Below are positions 34,602 to 42,864 of a DNA stretch of 64,000 nt, in pieces. Position numbers and translations under genes: made by a program. How positions within the stretch are numbered: the first letter of the stretch is position 1; every line of letters begins with the position of its first letter. The notes under the pieces are model-generated. The model saw only the letters and a list, made by a program, of their open reading frames with translations. It was not told the DNA's origin and ran no database searches. Source of the DNA: Chthonomonas sp. UBA6659 (GTDB taxonomy: Bacteria; Armatimonadota; Fimbriimonadia; Fimbriimonadales; Fimbriimonadaceae); contig DKKT01000091.1 of NCBI GenBank assembly GCA_002455425.1, positions 1 to 64,000 on the forward strand, read 5' to 3'.

Positions 34602-35132
34602 ATGAAGGCGATCCGACAAAAGACAAAGGTGCGGGCAAAGCACCGGAGCGGGCGCTCGAACGTCCGTCCGATCCACTTGGCGTTTCTGCTCCAAGACTGG
34701 GAGGACGCCTATAACGTCGGAGGCATGTTCCGCGTCGCCGACGGGTGCGGATCCAGAGAGTTGATCTTTTCGGGTCGGACGCCGAGCCCGCCACACCCCC
34801 AGATTGGGGTCACCTCGCTCGGGCAGCATCGCCGCATCCCGTTCCGCAGTTTCGAATCGAACGAAGCGGCTGCGATCGCCCTCAAGGCCGAGGGCTACGC
34901 GCTCGTGGCGATCGAGATTGCCCCTGAGGCGGTTCACTATGCCGAATTCGACTACCCCGAAAAGGTCTGCCTCGTGCTCGGCAATGAAGAGAAGGGCATC
35001 TACGGGTCGGTGATGGCCCACTGTGACGCCTGCGTCTACATCCCGATGCTTGGCAAGGGACGCTCCCTCAACGTTCACGTCTCGGCGGCGGTCGTCGCGT
35101 TCCGCGCGGTGTTCCCCGGTTCGCAGGGGTAG
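34602..35132 (+). CDS. SpoU/TrmH family RNA 2'-O-methyltransferase
   Basis: 176 residues, a small SpoU enzyme without an extra RNA-binding domain. All three signatures are there: NVGGMFRVADGCG (motif 1), VCLVLGNEEKGI (motif 2) and YIPMLGKGRSLNVHVSAAVV (motif 3), which together form the deep trefoil knot that binds S-adenosylmethionine. It methylates a ribose in tRNA or rRNA. The substrate cannot be told from sequence. A basic N-terminal tail (KTKVRAKHRSGR) may contact RNA. It is 2 bases after the protease gene, so co-transcribed. Confidence 0.92.
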   Translation: MKAIRQKTKVRAKHRSGRSNVRPIHLAFLLQDWEDAYNVGGMFRVADGCGSRELIFSGRTPSPPHPQIGVTSLGQHRRIPFRSFESNEAAAIALKAEGYALVAIEIAPEAVHYAEFDYPEKVCLVLGNEEKGIYGSVMAHCDACVYIPMLGKGRSLNVHVSAAVVAFRAVFPGSQG

Positions 35133-35141
35133 CCTTGTTCG

Positions 35142-35966
35142 ATGGCGTACGCACATCGGATCAAGCCGGGCACGAAGGTTTCTCTCGCCGATTTCGACCC
35201 CGATGCGGACGGAGGTCTCGACAAGGAGGCGGGTACACGGCGTGCGGATGAACTCGGCCAGGAGTTCGGAGAACTGGAAGACTTGCTCTTCGAGGCCGGC
35301 ACTCACAGCCTCCTGATCGTGCTCCAGGGGATCGATACCAGCGGCAAGGACGGCACGATCCGGCATCTCTTGGGCTATGCCAACGTTCAGAGTTGTCGGG
35401 TGAATTCGTTCAAAGTGCCGACTCCGGAAGAGCTCGCCCATGACTTTCTCTGGCGCGTTCACGCGAAGGCTCCGGGCCGTGGGGAGATCGCGATCTTCAA
35501 CCGCTCCCACTACGAGGATGTGCTCGTGGTGCGGGTGCATGAGCTTGTTCCCGAGCCCGTCTGGTCGAAGCGGTACGCACACATCGACGCGTGGGAGCGG
35601 CTGCTCGTCGACTCGAACACGATCATCCTGAAGTTCATGCTCCTGATCGACAAGGACGAGCAGGAGCGACGCCTGCTCGACCGGGAGAAGGAAGTCCAGA
35701 AGGCCTGGAAGCTCTCGGTCGGCGACTGGAAGGAGCGGGAGTTCTGGGACCGCTACCTCGAGGCTTACGAGGCGGCCCTGACGCACTGCACAACCGAAGA
35801 CGCACCGTGGTACGTGGTGCCGGCCAACAAAAAGTGGTTTCGGAACCTCGCCGTCACCGAGGCGGTCGTGGAGCGGCTCCGGCCGTATCGCAGCGGCTGG
35901 CTCGAGCGTCTCGAAGCGGTCGGGGCGAAGGCGAAGGCGGAGTTGGAGGCGTATCGGGCCGGATGA
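35142..35966 (+). CDS. Polyphosphate kinase 2 family protein
   Basis: 274 residues. PPK2 enzymes transfer phosphate between polyphosphate and nucleotides. Walker A GIDTSGKDGT is at 63-72, the lid-type segment near 85-110, and Walker B EIAIFNRSHYEDVLVVRVHEL near 115-135. The length and single domain fit class I/III. Which nucleotide (ADP, AMP or GDP) it uses is not resolved. TAGCCT lies 6 bases before the ATG at 35142 and could be a leaderless -10 box, although it overlaps the stop codon of the previous gene. Its stop overlaps the next gene (ATGA). Confidence 0.92.
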   Translation: MAYAHRIKPGTKVSLADFDPDADGGLDKEAGTRRADELGQEFGELEDLLFEAGTHSLLIVLQGIDTSGKDGTIRHLLGYANVQSCRVNSFKVPTPEELAHDFLWRVHAKAPGRGEIAIFNRSHYEDVLVVRVHELVPEPVWSKRYAHIDAWERLLVDSNTIILKFMLLIDKDEQERRLLDREKEVQKAWKLSVGDWKEREFWDRYLEAYEAALTHCTTEDAPWYVVPANKKWFRNLAVTEAVVERLRPYRSGWLERLEAVGAKAKAELEAYRAG

Positions 35967-36904
35967 AGGCGCGGGTTCTTCCGATCCTCCAACGCTATCA
36001 GGGCCTGGCCGGGATGGCACTCTTGCTCGCGGTCGCGGCGTTGTGGGTGCCGACGTTCTATTCGGGCGACAACCTGCGGAACGTCCTGAACCAGCTGGCG
36101 ATTCCGGGCGTTCTCGCGATCGGGATGACGTTCGTGATTTTGACCGGTGGGATCGATCTCTCGGTTGGCGCCCATCTCGCGCTCCTCAATTGTGTGATTG
36201 CGACCTGGGGCAAAGCAGGGACGGGGCTCGCTCCGACCGCCCTCATGGCGTGTGCCCTCGGCACCGGGATCGGCGCGCTCATCGGGCTGATCATCGGATG
36301 GACGAAACTGCCGCCCTTCGTGGTGACCCTCGCCGCGATGGTCAGCCTGCGGGGCGCGGCCTTCGTCTACACGAAGAACGCGAACGTGTCGGGTATCGGC
36401 GACTTTCTTGCGCCGCTGGAAGGTCGCTGGCTTGGCTTGCCGATGCCAGGTTGGGTCCTCATCGTGGTCGCGGTGATCGCGGGGCTCGTCCTGAGTAAGA
36501 CGATCTTGGGTCGGCGGATCTACGCCGTGGGAGGAGGCGGCCGCGCGGCCCACTATTCCGGTGTCCCCGTCGCTCGGACGCAGGTCGCCGCGTACGCGAT
36601 CAACGGTCTCTGCGTGGCCGTCGCCGCGATCTTGCTCACGGCGCGGACCGCGAACGGCCAACCGGGGGCGGCGACGAGCTACGAGCTCGACGCGATCGCG
36701 GCGGTCGTCGTCGGGGGAGCCTCCCTTCTTGGCGGCTACGGGAACGTGGCCGGCTCGGTGCTGGGGGCGCTGTTCATCCTCTGCACGGACACGCTCTTGA
36801 ATCTGCGCGGCATCGACGACAAAGTCGGGCTGGGGCTGAAGGGCGTAATCCTTCTCCTCGCCGTGTACGTCCAAAATCTGGGTCGTTTGCGTGATGGGGC
36901 ATAA
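35963..36904 (+). CDS. RbsC-type sugar ABC transporter permease
   Basis: 313 residues with about ten membrane segments. The segments VLAIGMTFVILTGGIDLSVGAHLAL and LPPFVVTLAAMVSLRGAAFVYT, with GRRIYAVGGGGRAAHYSGVPV as the coupling-helix loop to the ATPase, are typical of the BPD_transp_2 family for ribose, xylose and related sugars. ATG 35963 overlaps the PPK2 stop codon as ATGA. The usual ATPase and binding protein are not next to it. An unattached binding lipoprotein is at the left edge. Coupling to a polyphosphate kinase is odd. Confidence 0.87.
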   Translation: MKARVLPILQRYQGLAGMALLLAVAALWVPTFYSGDNLRNVLNQLAIPGVLAIGMTFVILTGGIDLSVGAHLALLNCVIATWGKAGTGLAPTALMACALGTGIGALIGLIIGWTKLPPFVVTLAAMVSLRGAAFVYTKNANVSGIGDFLAPLEGRWLGLPMPGWVLIVVAVIAGLVLSKTILGRRIYAVGGGGRAAHYSGVPVARTQVAAYAINGLCVAVAAILLTARTANGQPGAATSYELDAIAAVVVGGASLLGGYGNVAGSVLGALFILCTDTLLNLRGIDDKVGLGLKGVILLLAVYVQNLGRLRDGA

Positions 36905-36962
36905 TGCTTTCGAGGCGTCTGGATCGTCTCGACCTAGAAGAGCACGAAGGACAAGGATGGTT

Positions 36963-37427
36963 ATGAAGAGGTTGTTGCGTTACGGACACGTTCTGGTCGC
37001 GGCGAGTGCCGTTGCCATGGGAGCTTTGATCGGATGCGGCGGTGGAACCGAGCCGGGCGGCATCACGCTGAATCGTGCCCAGTTCCTGGGGACGTGGCGC
37101 GAGAGCATGATCGGAACCGCAAACGTGGCCAGCTCCGGCTGCCCCGGCACGATCCTCTTCGGAGACAACCTGAGTGCCAGTTGCGGCGGCTCCGTCGTGT
37201 TCCGCAGCGATCTGACCTACTCTTTCTTCCGCGCCGCGACCGGCCAAGAGACGCAGGTCGAGAACGGCACCTGGGATCTGGTCCGCAACGAGCTCTCGAT
37301 GCGGAACGATGTGACGGGTGAGATCACGAAACTATACATGCTGATGGCCGAAGACGGCAACAGCGTGATCGGCTCCCGCATGATCGGGAGATTCAAGGTC
37401 GATTGGACCTGGGTCCGGACGCCTTAG
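36963..37427 (+). CDS. Hypothetical lipoprotein, 154 aa
   Basis: The N-terminus is a lipoprotein signal with the lipobox L-I-G-C (MKRLLRYG...ALIGCGGG), so Cys22 or nearby would be lipidated. The mature part is about 130 residues, with SFFRAATGQETQVENGTWDLVRNELSM resembling lipocalin-like or small META-type beta proteins, but I make no firm match. Four cysteines (including CPGTI and SCGG) could form disulphides. ATG 36963 is chosen with AAGGA about 13 bases upstream, and the ATG at 36957 is also possible. It ends before a strong terminator. No known function. Confidence 0.7.
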   Translation: MKRLLRYGHVLVAASAVAMGALIGCGGGTEPGGITLNRAQFLGTWRESMIGTANVASSGCPGTILFGDNLSASCGGSVVFRSDLTYSFFRAATGQETQVENGTWDLVRNELSMRNDVTGEITKLYMLMAEDGNSVIGSRMIGRFKVDWTWVRTP

Positions 37428-37448
37428 GTTCCCGTTCTTCGAAGAGAA

Positions 37449-37483
37449 GCCGGCCCCTCCGCGCATCGGGCGGAGGGGCCGGC
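37449..37483 (+). terminator. Perfect 14-bp hairpin after the lipoprotein gene
   Basis: GCCGGCCCCTCCGC (37449-37462) pairs exactly with GCGGAGGGGCCGGC (37470-37483) around a 7-base loop. There is no T-run after it. It separates the lipoprotein gene from the exporter operon. Confidence 0.7.
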
Positions 37484-37639
37484 GTCGCGATAGGCTCCCC
37501 TTCGGCATGGTCTCCCGGGAGAGATCGGATGGCGGGAGACCCGGGGGTGGGTTCCAGCGTGGGACCCCCCACACGCCCTCCTGATTTCGCAGGACCCCTG
37601 CAAAACCGACCAGGTTTTGCCGATGGGACGAGTAGAGTC

Positions 37640-38551
37640 ATGACACACGCGATCGAATGTCGAGACCTCGTCGTCCGCTACCGTCAGAAGAACGGGCAGT
37701 TCGTCGAGGCAGTCAAGGGCCTCACCTTCAGCGTCGAGCCGGGTGAAGTCGTCGGGTTTTTGGGGCCGAACGGCGCGGGAAAGAGCTCGACCCTGAAGGC
37801 CCTGATGGGATTTGTCGAGCCACTGGCGGGCGAGTGCTCCGTCTTTGGGCTCGCAGCGGGCAGCGTCGAGGCGAAGCAGCGCGTCGGCTATCTGCCGGAG
37901 GTCGCCCTCTACTACCCCTTCCTCACGCCATTCGAGACGCTCTCGCTCTATGGCGAGCTTCAGGGTCTTCGGGGGCCGACTCTGAAGAAGGAGGTCTCGT
38001 CGCTGCTCGACCTTATCGGGCTCGGGCACGTCATGCACAAGCAGAATCGGACGTTCTCGAAGGGCATGCTCCAGCGAGTCGGGATTGCGCAGAGCCTCCT
38101 TGGCTCGCCCGACCTGCTGATCCTGGACGAGGTCACCAGCGGCCTCGATCCGGTCGGACGCAAAGAGCTGCGCAACCTTCTCAAGGAACGGCAGACGGCG
38201 GGGGCAACGCTGTTCTTCTCAAGTCACGAGCTGGCCGAGGTCGAGATGTTGTGCAACCGGATGCTGCTGATCCACAAGGGCCAGTTGATCGAAGAGCGGC
38301 GGATCGACGCGCTCATGGAGGAGCTGCGGCAGTACACCTTAACCTACAGCGGCAACGCCTCGATGGTCGGTCTGACCGATCATCTCGAGGCAATCCGACC
38401 GGGCGTGGTCCGAGCCGCGTTCGAGAACAAGGAGCGCCTGCTCGAGGCGGTGGCCCGGGTCCAGGCAGGGTCGGGGACGATCCTCGATCTCGTCGCGCGG
38501 GAGGGCTCGCTCGAAGACTATTTCGTCGACACCATCGCGAGGGCAGCATGA
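37640..38551 (+). CDS. ABC-2 type exporter ATP-binding protein
   Basis: 303 residues. It hydrolyses ATP to power the membrane protein two genes on. Walker A GPNGAGKSS is at 42-50, the ABC signature FSKGMLQRVG, Walker B LLILDEVTSGLDP and the switch histidine SSHELAE all follow in order, typical of NosF/CcmA-like exporters. The start ATG 37640 is chosen because the sequence before it has no motif. The last 80 residues (after ALMEELRQY) are a small C-terminal domain seen in multi-drug and copper-type exporters. The stop overlaps the next start (ATGA). Confidence 0.93.
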   Translation: MTHAIECRDLVVRYRQKNGQFVEAVKGLTFSVEPGEVVGFLGPNGAGKSSTLKALMGFVEPLAGECSVFGLAAGSVEAKQRVGYLPEVALYYPFLTPFETLSLYGELQGLRGPTLKKEVSSLLDLIGLGHVMHKQNRTFSKGMLQRVGIAQSLLGSPDLLILDEVTSGLDPVGRKELRNLLKERQTAGATLFFSSHELAEVEMLCNRMLLIHKGQLIEERRIDALMEELRQYTLTYSGNASMVGLTDHLEAIRPGVVRAAFENKERLLEAVARVQAGSGTILDLVAREGSLEDYFVDTIARAA

Positions 38552-38697
38552 ACCCATTTCGCAACCGAACCAGAGAACCTAAGCCGTTTCGCAAGGCCTG
38601 TCTCACGTGCCTTGCCGCGACCTTCTCGACGTTGCGTCCGCGCCGCTCGGCGCTGGCGATCCTTGTCTCGCCGTTGTGGGCTCGGAGGGGACGATGA
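38548..38697 (+). CDS. Small ORF coupled on both sides, 49 aa
   Basis: ATG 38548 overlaps the ATPase stop as ATGA, and its TGA overlaps the next ATG at 38694 as ATGA. The peptide is basic (about 13 Arg/Lys) with one hydrophobic stretch (CLTCLAATF) and two cysteines CLTC. It resembles no family I know. The double coupling argues for translation, perhaps to pass ribosomes to the permease. The alternative is that it is only a bridging frame and the permease start uses GGAGGGG at 38684. Confidence 0.4.
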   Translation: MNPFRNRTREPKPFRKACLTCLAATFSTLRPRRSALAILVSPLWARRGR

Positions 38698-39467
38698 AGT
38701 TCGGGGTGTGGAAGGCGCTCGCACGCGGCGTCGTGCTCGAATCCGTGCGTCGCAAGGACCTTTGGGTCGTTGCGATCCTCGGATTCCTGATCATGGCCGG
38801 GGCGGGAATGCTCGGCTTTTTTGGACTCAAGGGCTTGGAGACCTTCGCGAAGGACCTCGCGGCCTCGGTCTTGGGCATGTTTTCGACCGTGATGGCGGTC
38901 CTCGTCGGAAGTCGGGTGATGCCCGAGGAGATCAAGAATCGAACGCTGTATCCGCTCCTCGCCCGTCCGATCACGCGATTCGATCTTCTCTTCGGTAAGT
39001 TCATCGGGGCCACGTGGGTCACGTGGATCGCTTTCCTGCTTTTGGCGGGCTTGACCTCCCTCGCGCTAGCGATGTTCCAGGTCCCCTTCGAGGCGGTGAT
39101 GGGCCAATACTTGATCGCGAAGATGCTCGGTCTCTCGGTGATCGTCGCGGTCAGCATGACCCTGTCGGTCTTCATGACCGCGTCGGCGGCGGCGACGATG
39201 AGCTTCGTGCTCGCCTTCGGATCGTCGATGATCATCCGGGCCCTTGTGATGGCCTACGAGTCGTCGTCGCCTGCATTCCAGGTGGTGTTCAAGTTCCTGA
39301 ACGCGATCCTTCCCCAATACGGACTGTTCGACCTCGGGAGTCGGGCCGCGAACGGCTGGGGCCCCGTCCAGGCCTGGGTGCTCGGCGCGCTCGCCGCGTA
39401 TGCGTTGGTGTACAGCTCGGCAATGCTCTCCATCGGCTGGCTCAAATTCCGGAAGCAGGCGATATGA
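38694..39467 (+). CDS. ABC-2 type exporter permease
   Basis: 257 residues with six predicted membrane spans, for example WVVAILGFLIMAGAGMLGFF, SVLGMFSTVMAVLVGSRV and WITWIAFLLLAGLTSLALAMF. It has the EEIKNRTLYPLLARPITRFDLLFGKFIGA loop typical of NosY/ABC2_membrane_2 exporters, where an intracellular helix contacts the ATPase. GGAGGGG at 38684 precedes the ATG at 38694. The frame upstream in the same register is unlikely to be translated. It overlaps the next gene by ATGA, so the three genes form an operon. Confidence 0.87.
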   Translation: MKFGVWKALARGVVLESVRRKDLWVVAILGFLIMAGAGMLGFFGLKGLETFAKDLAASVLGMFSTVMAVLVGSRVMPEEIKNRTLYPLLARPITRFDLLFGKFIGATWVTWIAFLLLAGLTSLALAMFQVPFEAVMGQYLIAKMLGLSVIVAVSMTLSVFMTASAAATMSFVLAFGSSMIIRALVMAYESSSPAFQVVFKFLNAILPQYGLFDLGSRAANGWGPVQAWVLGALAAYALVYSSAMLSIGWLKFRKQAI

Positions 39468-40507
39468 ACATCAAGCCGCTCTTCCTGACCACGGTAAGTT
39501 CGAGCGCGCTCGTGATCGGCGGGTGGATGGTGGGCGACCTTGGGGGGACGATCGCGCCGCCTGGAAGCCCCCCCGGTCTCGATGCCCACGAGACGCATGG
39601 GTCGACATCCCTGCTCGGGCAGTTCCGTACCAGCTTCTCGTCGTGGCTGTGGGTTCGGACCGACCTGTACCTTCACCATGGGGTCGAGATGCGTGGCTTG
39701 ACCGAGCAGGAACTGACGCGCGGCAAGACCGGGGTCGGCTCCAGCGACAACCAGGACAATGCCCTTCATGACGACGATGCCCATGTGGCCGTCATTCCGA
39801 GCGCCGAGCATGACTTTCGCGGGATCTTCGGCGATCTGGAGCGGGCGACGAGCTCATGGAAAGACATGCGCGGGCACGACCACGCGGACCCGATTTCGGC
39901 TTTGCCCCTTTTCCGCTTGATGACCTGGGCCGACCCTCAGTTCATTCCGGGATGGACGACCGCGTCGAACGTCATCGCGAGGGACCGGTCGAACGAGGCC
40001 TTGGAGAAGGCACTCCGCCTCCTCCGGGAGGGCTTGACCCACAATCCGAACAGCATCGCCCTCCATCAGGAGATCGGACAACTGCTCGCCGCGCGACGCC
40101 GGGATTTCGCTCGGGCGATCGAGCATCTTGAGGCTGCTCGTCGTCTCGCGGTCGAGAGGCGCGAGCTCGATGAGGACGACCTCGACGCGCTTCGCGACGT
40201 CTACCGCTGGCTGGGGATGCTGTACCGCGACACCGGGCGGGAGGAGGCGCGCAAGGCGGTGCTCGCCGAGGGGGTCCAGGTGTTTCCTGACGACGCGGTG
40301 ATCGCCCGCCTCTTGAATCCGCCGAAGCCGGTGGCGATCAGTCGCGAGGAGTTCGAGGCGAAGGCGCGCCCTGCAGACACGACGGACGATCACGATCACG
40401 ACCACGATCATGGGCACGACCACGATCACGACCACGATCACGACCACGACCATAACCACGACCACGATCACGGGCACACGCACGGAGACCAGCACCACGA
40501 TCATTGA
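39464..40507 (+). CDS. TPR-containing exporter-associated protein with His/Asp-rich C-terminal tail
   Basis: 347 residues. An N-terminal hydrophobic segment (LFLTTVSSSALVIGGWMVG) predicts membrane anchoring. A middle region with His-rich patches (HDDDAHVAVIPSAEHDFRG, RGHDHADP) leads to TPR-like helices (about 180-300: NEALEKALRLLREGL, ALHQEIGQLL). The final ~30 residues are nearly pure His and Asp in HDHD repeats with one GHTHG, a likely metal-binding tail for zinc, nickel or copper. It follows the exporter ATPase and permease with an ATGA overlap. I infer it delivers or senses the metal or couples the exporter to a partner, but no function is known to me. Confidence 0.72.
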   Translation: MNIKPLFLTTVSSSALVIGGWMVGDLGGTIAPPGSPPGLDAHETHGSTSLLGQFRTSFSSWLWVRTDLYLHHGVEMRGLTEQELTRGKTGVGSSDNQDNALHDDDAHVAVIPSAEHDFRGIFGDLERATSSWKDMRGHDHADPISALPLFRLMTWADPQFIPGWTTASNVIARDRSNEALEKALRLLREGLTHNPNSIALHQEIGQLLAARRRDFARAIEHLEAARRLAVERRELDEDDLDALRDVYRWLGMLYRDTGREEARKAVLAEGVQVFPDDAVIARLLNPPKPVAISREEFEAKARPADTTDDHDHDHDHGHDHDHDHDHDHDHNHDHDHGHTHGDQHHDH

Positions 40508-40567
40508 TCGGGGTGCCGGGCCACTGCGTTCAGGCCCAGGCGCCCGGGGGTATTCTCCCCCCTCGGT

Positions 40568-40807
40568 ATGGCAGAAGTCGACATCAACATGACGGCCCGG
40601 CGCGAGCAGGTCGATGAACCGTGGCTCTGGCGTCTCGGCCAGGAGTTCGATGTGAAGGTGAACGTCATCAAGGCGAGCATCGACACCGACTTCGGCTGGG
40701 TGCAGGTCCGGCTGGAGGGACCGATCGAGGAGATTCAGCGCGCGACGGCCTGGCTGATGACGACCGGACTGCACGTGGAGGCCCTTCAGCGCGCCGTCGG
40801 TGCATGA
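40568..40807 (+). CDS. NIL-domain protein, 79 aa
   Basis: A single NIL domain, the ACT-like fold found at the C-terminus of the methionine importer ATPase MetN and in small free proteins of sulfur metabolism. FDVKVNVIKASIDTDFGWVQVRLEGPIEEIQRATAWLMTTG, cited in part, is the typical strand-helix pattern. It probably binds a ligand such as methionine, or a partner. TATTCT (40551-40556), flanked by GGGGG and CCCCC, lies 11 bases before the ATG and may be a regulated -10 box. The stop overlaps the next gene by ATGA. Confidence 0.82.
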   Translation: MAEVDINMTARREQVDEPWLWRLGQEFDVKVNVIKASIDTDFGWVQVRLEGPIEEIQRATAWLMTTGLHVEALQRAVGA

Positions 40808-41700
40808 GCCTGTTCGAACCTTACGTTCCCGACGATTTCGACGAGTTCTGGGACGCGCTCGGCGCGGAGGCGGAGCGTGCCCCGCTCGACTTCTACCGCT
40901 CAACCGGCCGTGACTTCGACCTCCCCGGGTTTGTCGTCCAGAGGCTGAGCTTTCGGGGGGTCAAGGGCGAGTCGCTCCATGGCTGGATCGCAGTGCCTGA
41001 CGGGTTGCGTCACGTTCCCGGCTTCCTTTGGATCCCGCCCTACGGGCGTGAGTCGCTCCTCCCGAACGCCTATGGCACTCGGGCCGGGTTCGCGAGCCTC
41101 AGTTTCAACCTCCACGGACACGACGCGTTCCATCAGGAGAAGTACACACCGTCGCGGGGCTACTTCGCCGAAGGGGCCGGAAGTCCGGAGACGTGGATTT
41201 TCCGCACGATGATTCAGAACGTGCTGATCGCGGTGCGGGTGCTCGAGGCGCAGCTCGATGTGGACGAAGACCGGCTCGGCGCGATGGGGCTGAGTCAAGG
41301 AGGCGGCCTTGCGATCTGGGCGGGAGCCGCGAGCGCGCGAATCAAGGCGGTCGTGTCGGACCTGCCGTTCCTCGGGCCGATGCGCTACAACCTGGACCGG
41401 AACGCCTATCGGTACCCACTGAAGGAGCTCGTCGACTTCATGGAGCGCGAACCTCTGGGGCGCGAGAAGCTGTTCCATACCCTGAGCTACTTCGACACGG
41501 TGAACGTCGCGACGCGGTGTACGAAGCCGACGCTGGTCTCCTTCGGTGAACGAGACCCTTCCTGTCGGCCCGAGGCCGTGGAGGCGATTTTCGCGAGCCT
41601 GCCGGGTGTCAAGGAACTGGCGGTGTATCCGGGTGGTCATGACTGGGACCCGGGGATGGTGGAACGCAACCGAGCCTGGCTCGATCGACACATGCCGTAG
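40804..41700 (+). CDS. Acetyl-xylan esterase/cephalosporin deacetylase-like hydrolase (AXE1)
   Basis: 298 residues of the alpha/beta hydrolase fold. The nucleophile elbow GLSQGG (around 160), Asp in FGERDPSC and His in GGHDWDPG give the catalytic triad. The family removes acetyl groups from xylan or related sugars, but many members act on small esters. There is no signal peptide, so it acts in the cytosol. ATGA coupling with the NIL-domain gene is unusual and has no clear reading. The start ATG 40804 follows the NIL gene directly. Confidence 0.85.
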   Translation: MSLFEPYVPDDFDEFWDALGAEAERAPLDFYRSTGRDFDLPGFVVQRLSFRGVKGESLHGWIAVPDGLRHVPGFLWIPPYGRESLLPNAYGTRAGFASLSFNLHGHDAFHQEKYTPSRGYFAEGAGSPETWIFRTMIQNVLIAVRVLEAQLDVDEDRLGAMGLSQGGGLAIWAGAASARIKAVVSDLPFLGPMRYNLDRNAYRYPLKELVDFMEREPLGREKLFHTLSYFDTVNVATRCTKPTLVSFGERDPSCRPEAVEAIFASLPGVKELAVYPGGHDWDPGMVERNRAWLDRHMP

Positions 41701-41788
41701 GTTCGCGGAACCCCCAGGTAACGTTGCCGGTTCTTGCCTCTGGGTCAGGTTCACGGTCGTTAATTTTCGATCAAAGGCGGGCCCGAAG

Positions 41789-41817
41789 TTGCAAATCGGC
41801 ACGAGGTTGGCTATAAT
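41789..41817 (+). promoter_or_regulatory. Strong sigma70-like promoter of the PEP-CTERM genes
   Basis: TTGCAA (41789-41794), a 17-base spacer and a consensus TATAAT (41812-41817) precede the first PEP-CTERM gene. The transcript would start near 41824 and have an untranslated leader of about 86 bases, unlike the leaderless genes in the same window. Confidence 0.8.
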
Positions 41818-41909
41818 GGCTTCCGTAGATTCGAGCGCCGGTTCGGTTATGAAAGGTGGGATAACCCGGTACCTCGCTACATTCAATCCTGATTGGAGGG
41901 GAAACCTGA

Positions 41910-42761
41910 ATGAGATCTCTTCGATATGTGGCTTTCACGGTTGCCGGCCTTACGATTGTCGGCGCCGCCCAAGCTCAACTAGTGTGGTGCTTCAAGTTCG
42001 GTCCTGGCAACAGCCGAGCCGCTTACGCCGATGGCGTCAATGTTAACGACGGGCAAAACGTCCTTGTCGATCACACCGATGTGGTCAGCCAGGGCGTGGC
42101 TGCCGGTCAGACTCACACGCTGAACCTTTCGGTGTGGATTCAGAACACGGGTACCACTGCCGTCTCGACGACGAACGGCGTGACCGCGAACACCCTCGTC
42201 GGCATCGACAGCTCCGACGGTTCCGGTGTTGGCCGCACCCAGAAGGTGCTCCCGGTGGGTGCCGTGGGTAACTTCGCTGGTGACCCGACGGGTGCGACCT
42301 ACGGTGCGTGGGGCTACCATCCCACGATCCAGGGTCCTGCCGGTAACGTGGCCTGGGCCGCTGGTGCCAACGGCACCGCAACTGCGGCTAGCAGCCGAGC
42401 CTGGGGCTACTTTGTTTCGTTGAACAACACGGTCAATTTTTCGATCGCCCCTGGTGCCGAAATCCGACTGTTCAACTTCACGATCAAGAACAACACCCTC
42501 GGCAACGGTGGCGCGACCCTCGCCAACCCGCAGATGATTTCGATCTTCGACGCGGGTACGGGATCGTCCAACACGACGCTGTTCCGCCAGAACAGCACCT
42601 CGACCAACTACCGACCGGGTGGCAACACCGCCAACTCCACGGGTAACAACAACGCCCGCGGTAGCTATCGAGCCTTCAACGTCGTTCCCGAGCCGGGTAC
42701 GATGCTGGCTCTCGCCGCCGGCCTTGGCGCGCTCATGGCTCGCCGCCGCCGCAGCAAGTAA
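41910..42761 (+). CDS. PEP-CTERM protein 1 (secreted, envelope-sorted)
   Basis: 283 residues. It has a signal peptide (MRSLRYVAFTVAGLTIVGAAQA) and a C-terminal sorting signal VPEPGTMLALAAGLGALMA followed by RRRR-SK, the PEP-CTERM signal cut by exosortase. The body is a Thr/Asn/Gly-rich beta domain with NTGTTAVSTTNGVTANTLVGIDSSDG and LFNFTIKNNTLGNGGAT motifs shared by its two neighbours. GGAGGGG lies 8 bases before the ATG. It has a strong promoter and a terminator downstream. Function is unknown, and such proteins commonly coat the cell or act in the polysaccharide matrix. The convergent genes after the array are polysaccharide enzymes. Confidence 0.85.
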   Translation: MRSLRYVAFTVAGLTIVGAAQAQLVWCFKFGPGNSRAAYADGVNVNDGQNVLVDHTDVVSQGVAAGQTHTLNLSVWIQNTGTTAVSTTNGVTANTLVGIDSSDGSGVGRTQKVLPVGAVGNFAGDPTGATYGAWGYHPTIQGPAGNVAWAAGANGTATAASSRAWGYFVSLNNTVNFSIAPGAEIRLFNFTIKNNTLGNGGATLANPQMISIFDAGTGSSNTTLFRQNSTSTNYRPGGNTANSTGNNNARGSYRAFNVVPEPGTMLALAAGLGALMARRRRSK

Positions 42762-42785
42762 GCTATCTTCGGATAGTTGACAGAT

Positions 42786-42816
42786 GTGACCACCTCCTCG
42801 GGGGTGGTCACTTTTT
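42786..42816 (+). terminator. Intrinsic terminator after PEP-CTERM gene 1
   Basis: GTGACCACC (42786-42794) pairs with GGTGGTCAC (42803-42811), followed by TTTTT (42812-42816). An identical hairpin follows the second gene. Confidence 0.9.
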
Positions 42817-42864
42817 CTTCTCAATTCTTGTGCATTCAACTTTTTGAATGGAGGGGAAACCTGA

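Noticed and set aside
40380..40507. Repeated CACGAC triplets that could be read as a DNA tandem repeat or CRISPR-like array
   Set aside because: They encode the HDHD tail of the exporter-associated protein in frame. There are no unique spacers.
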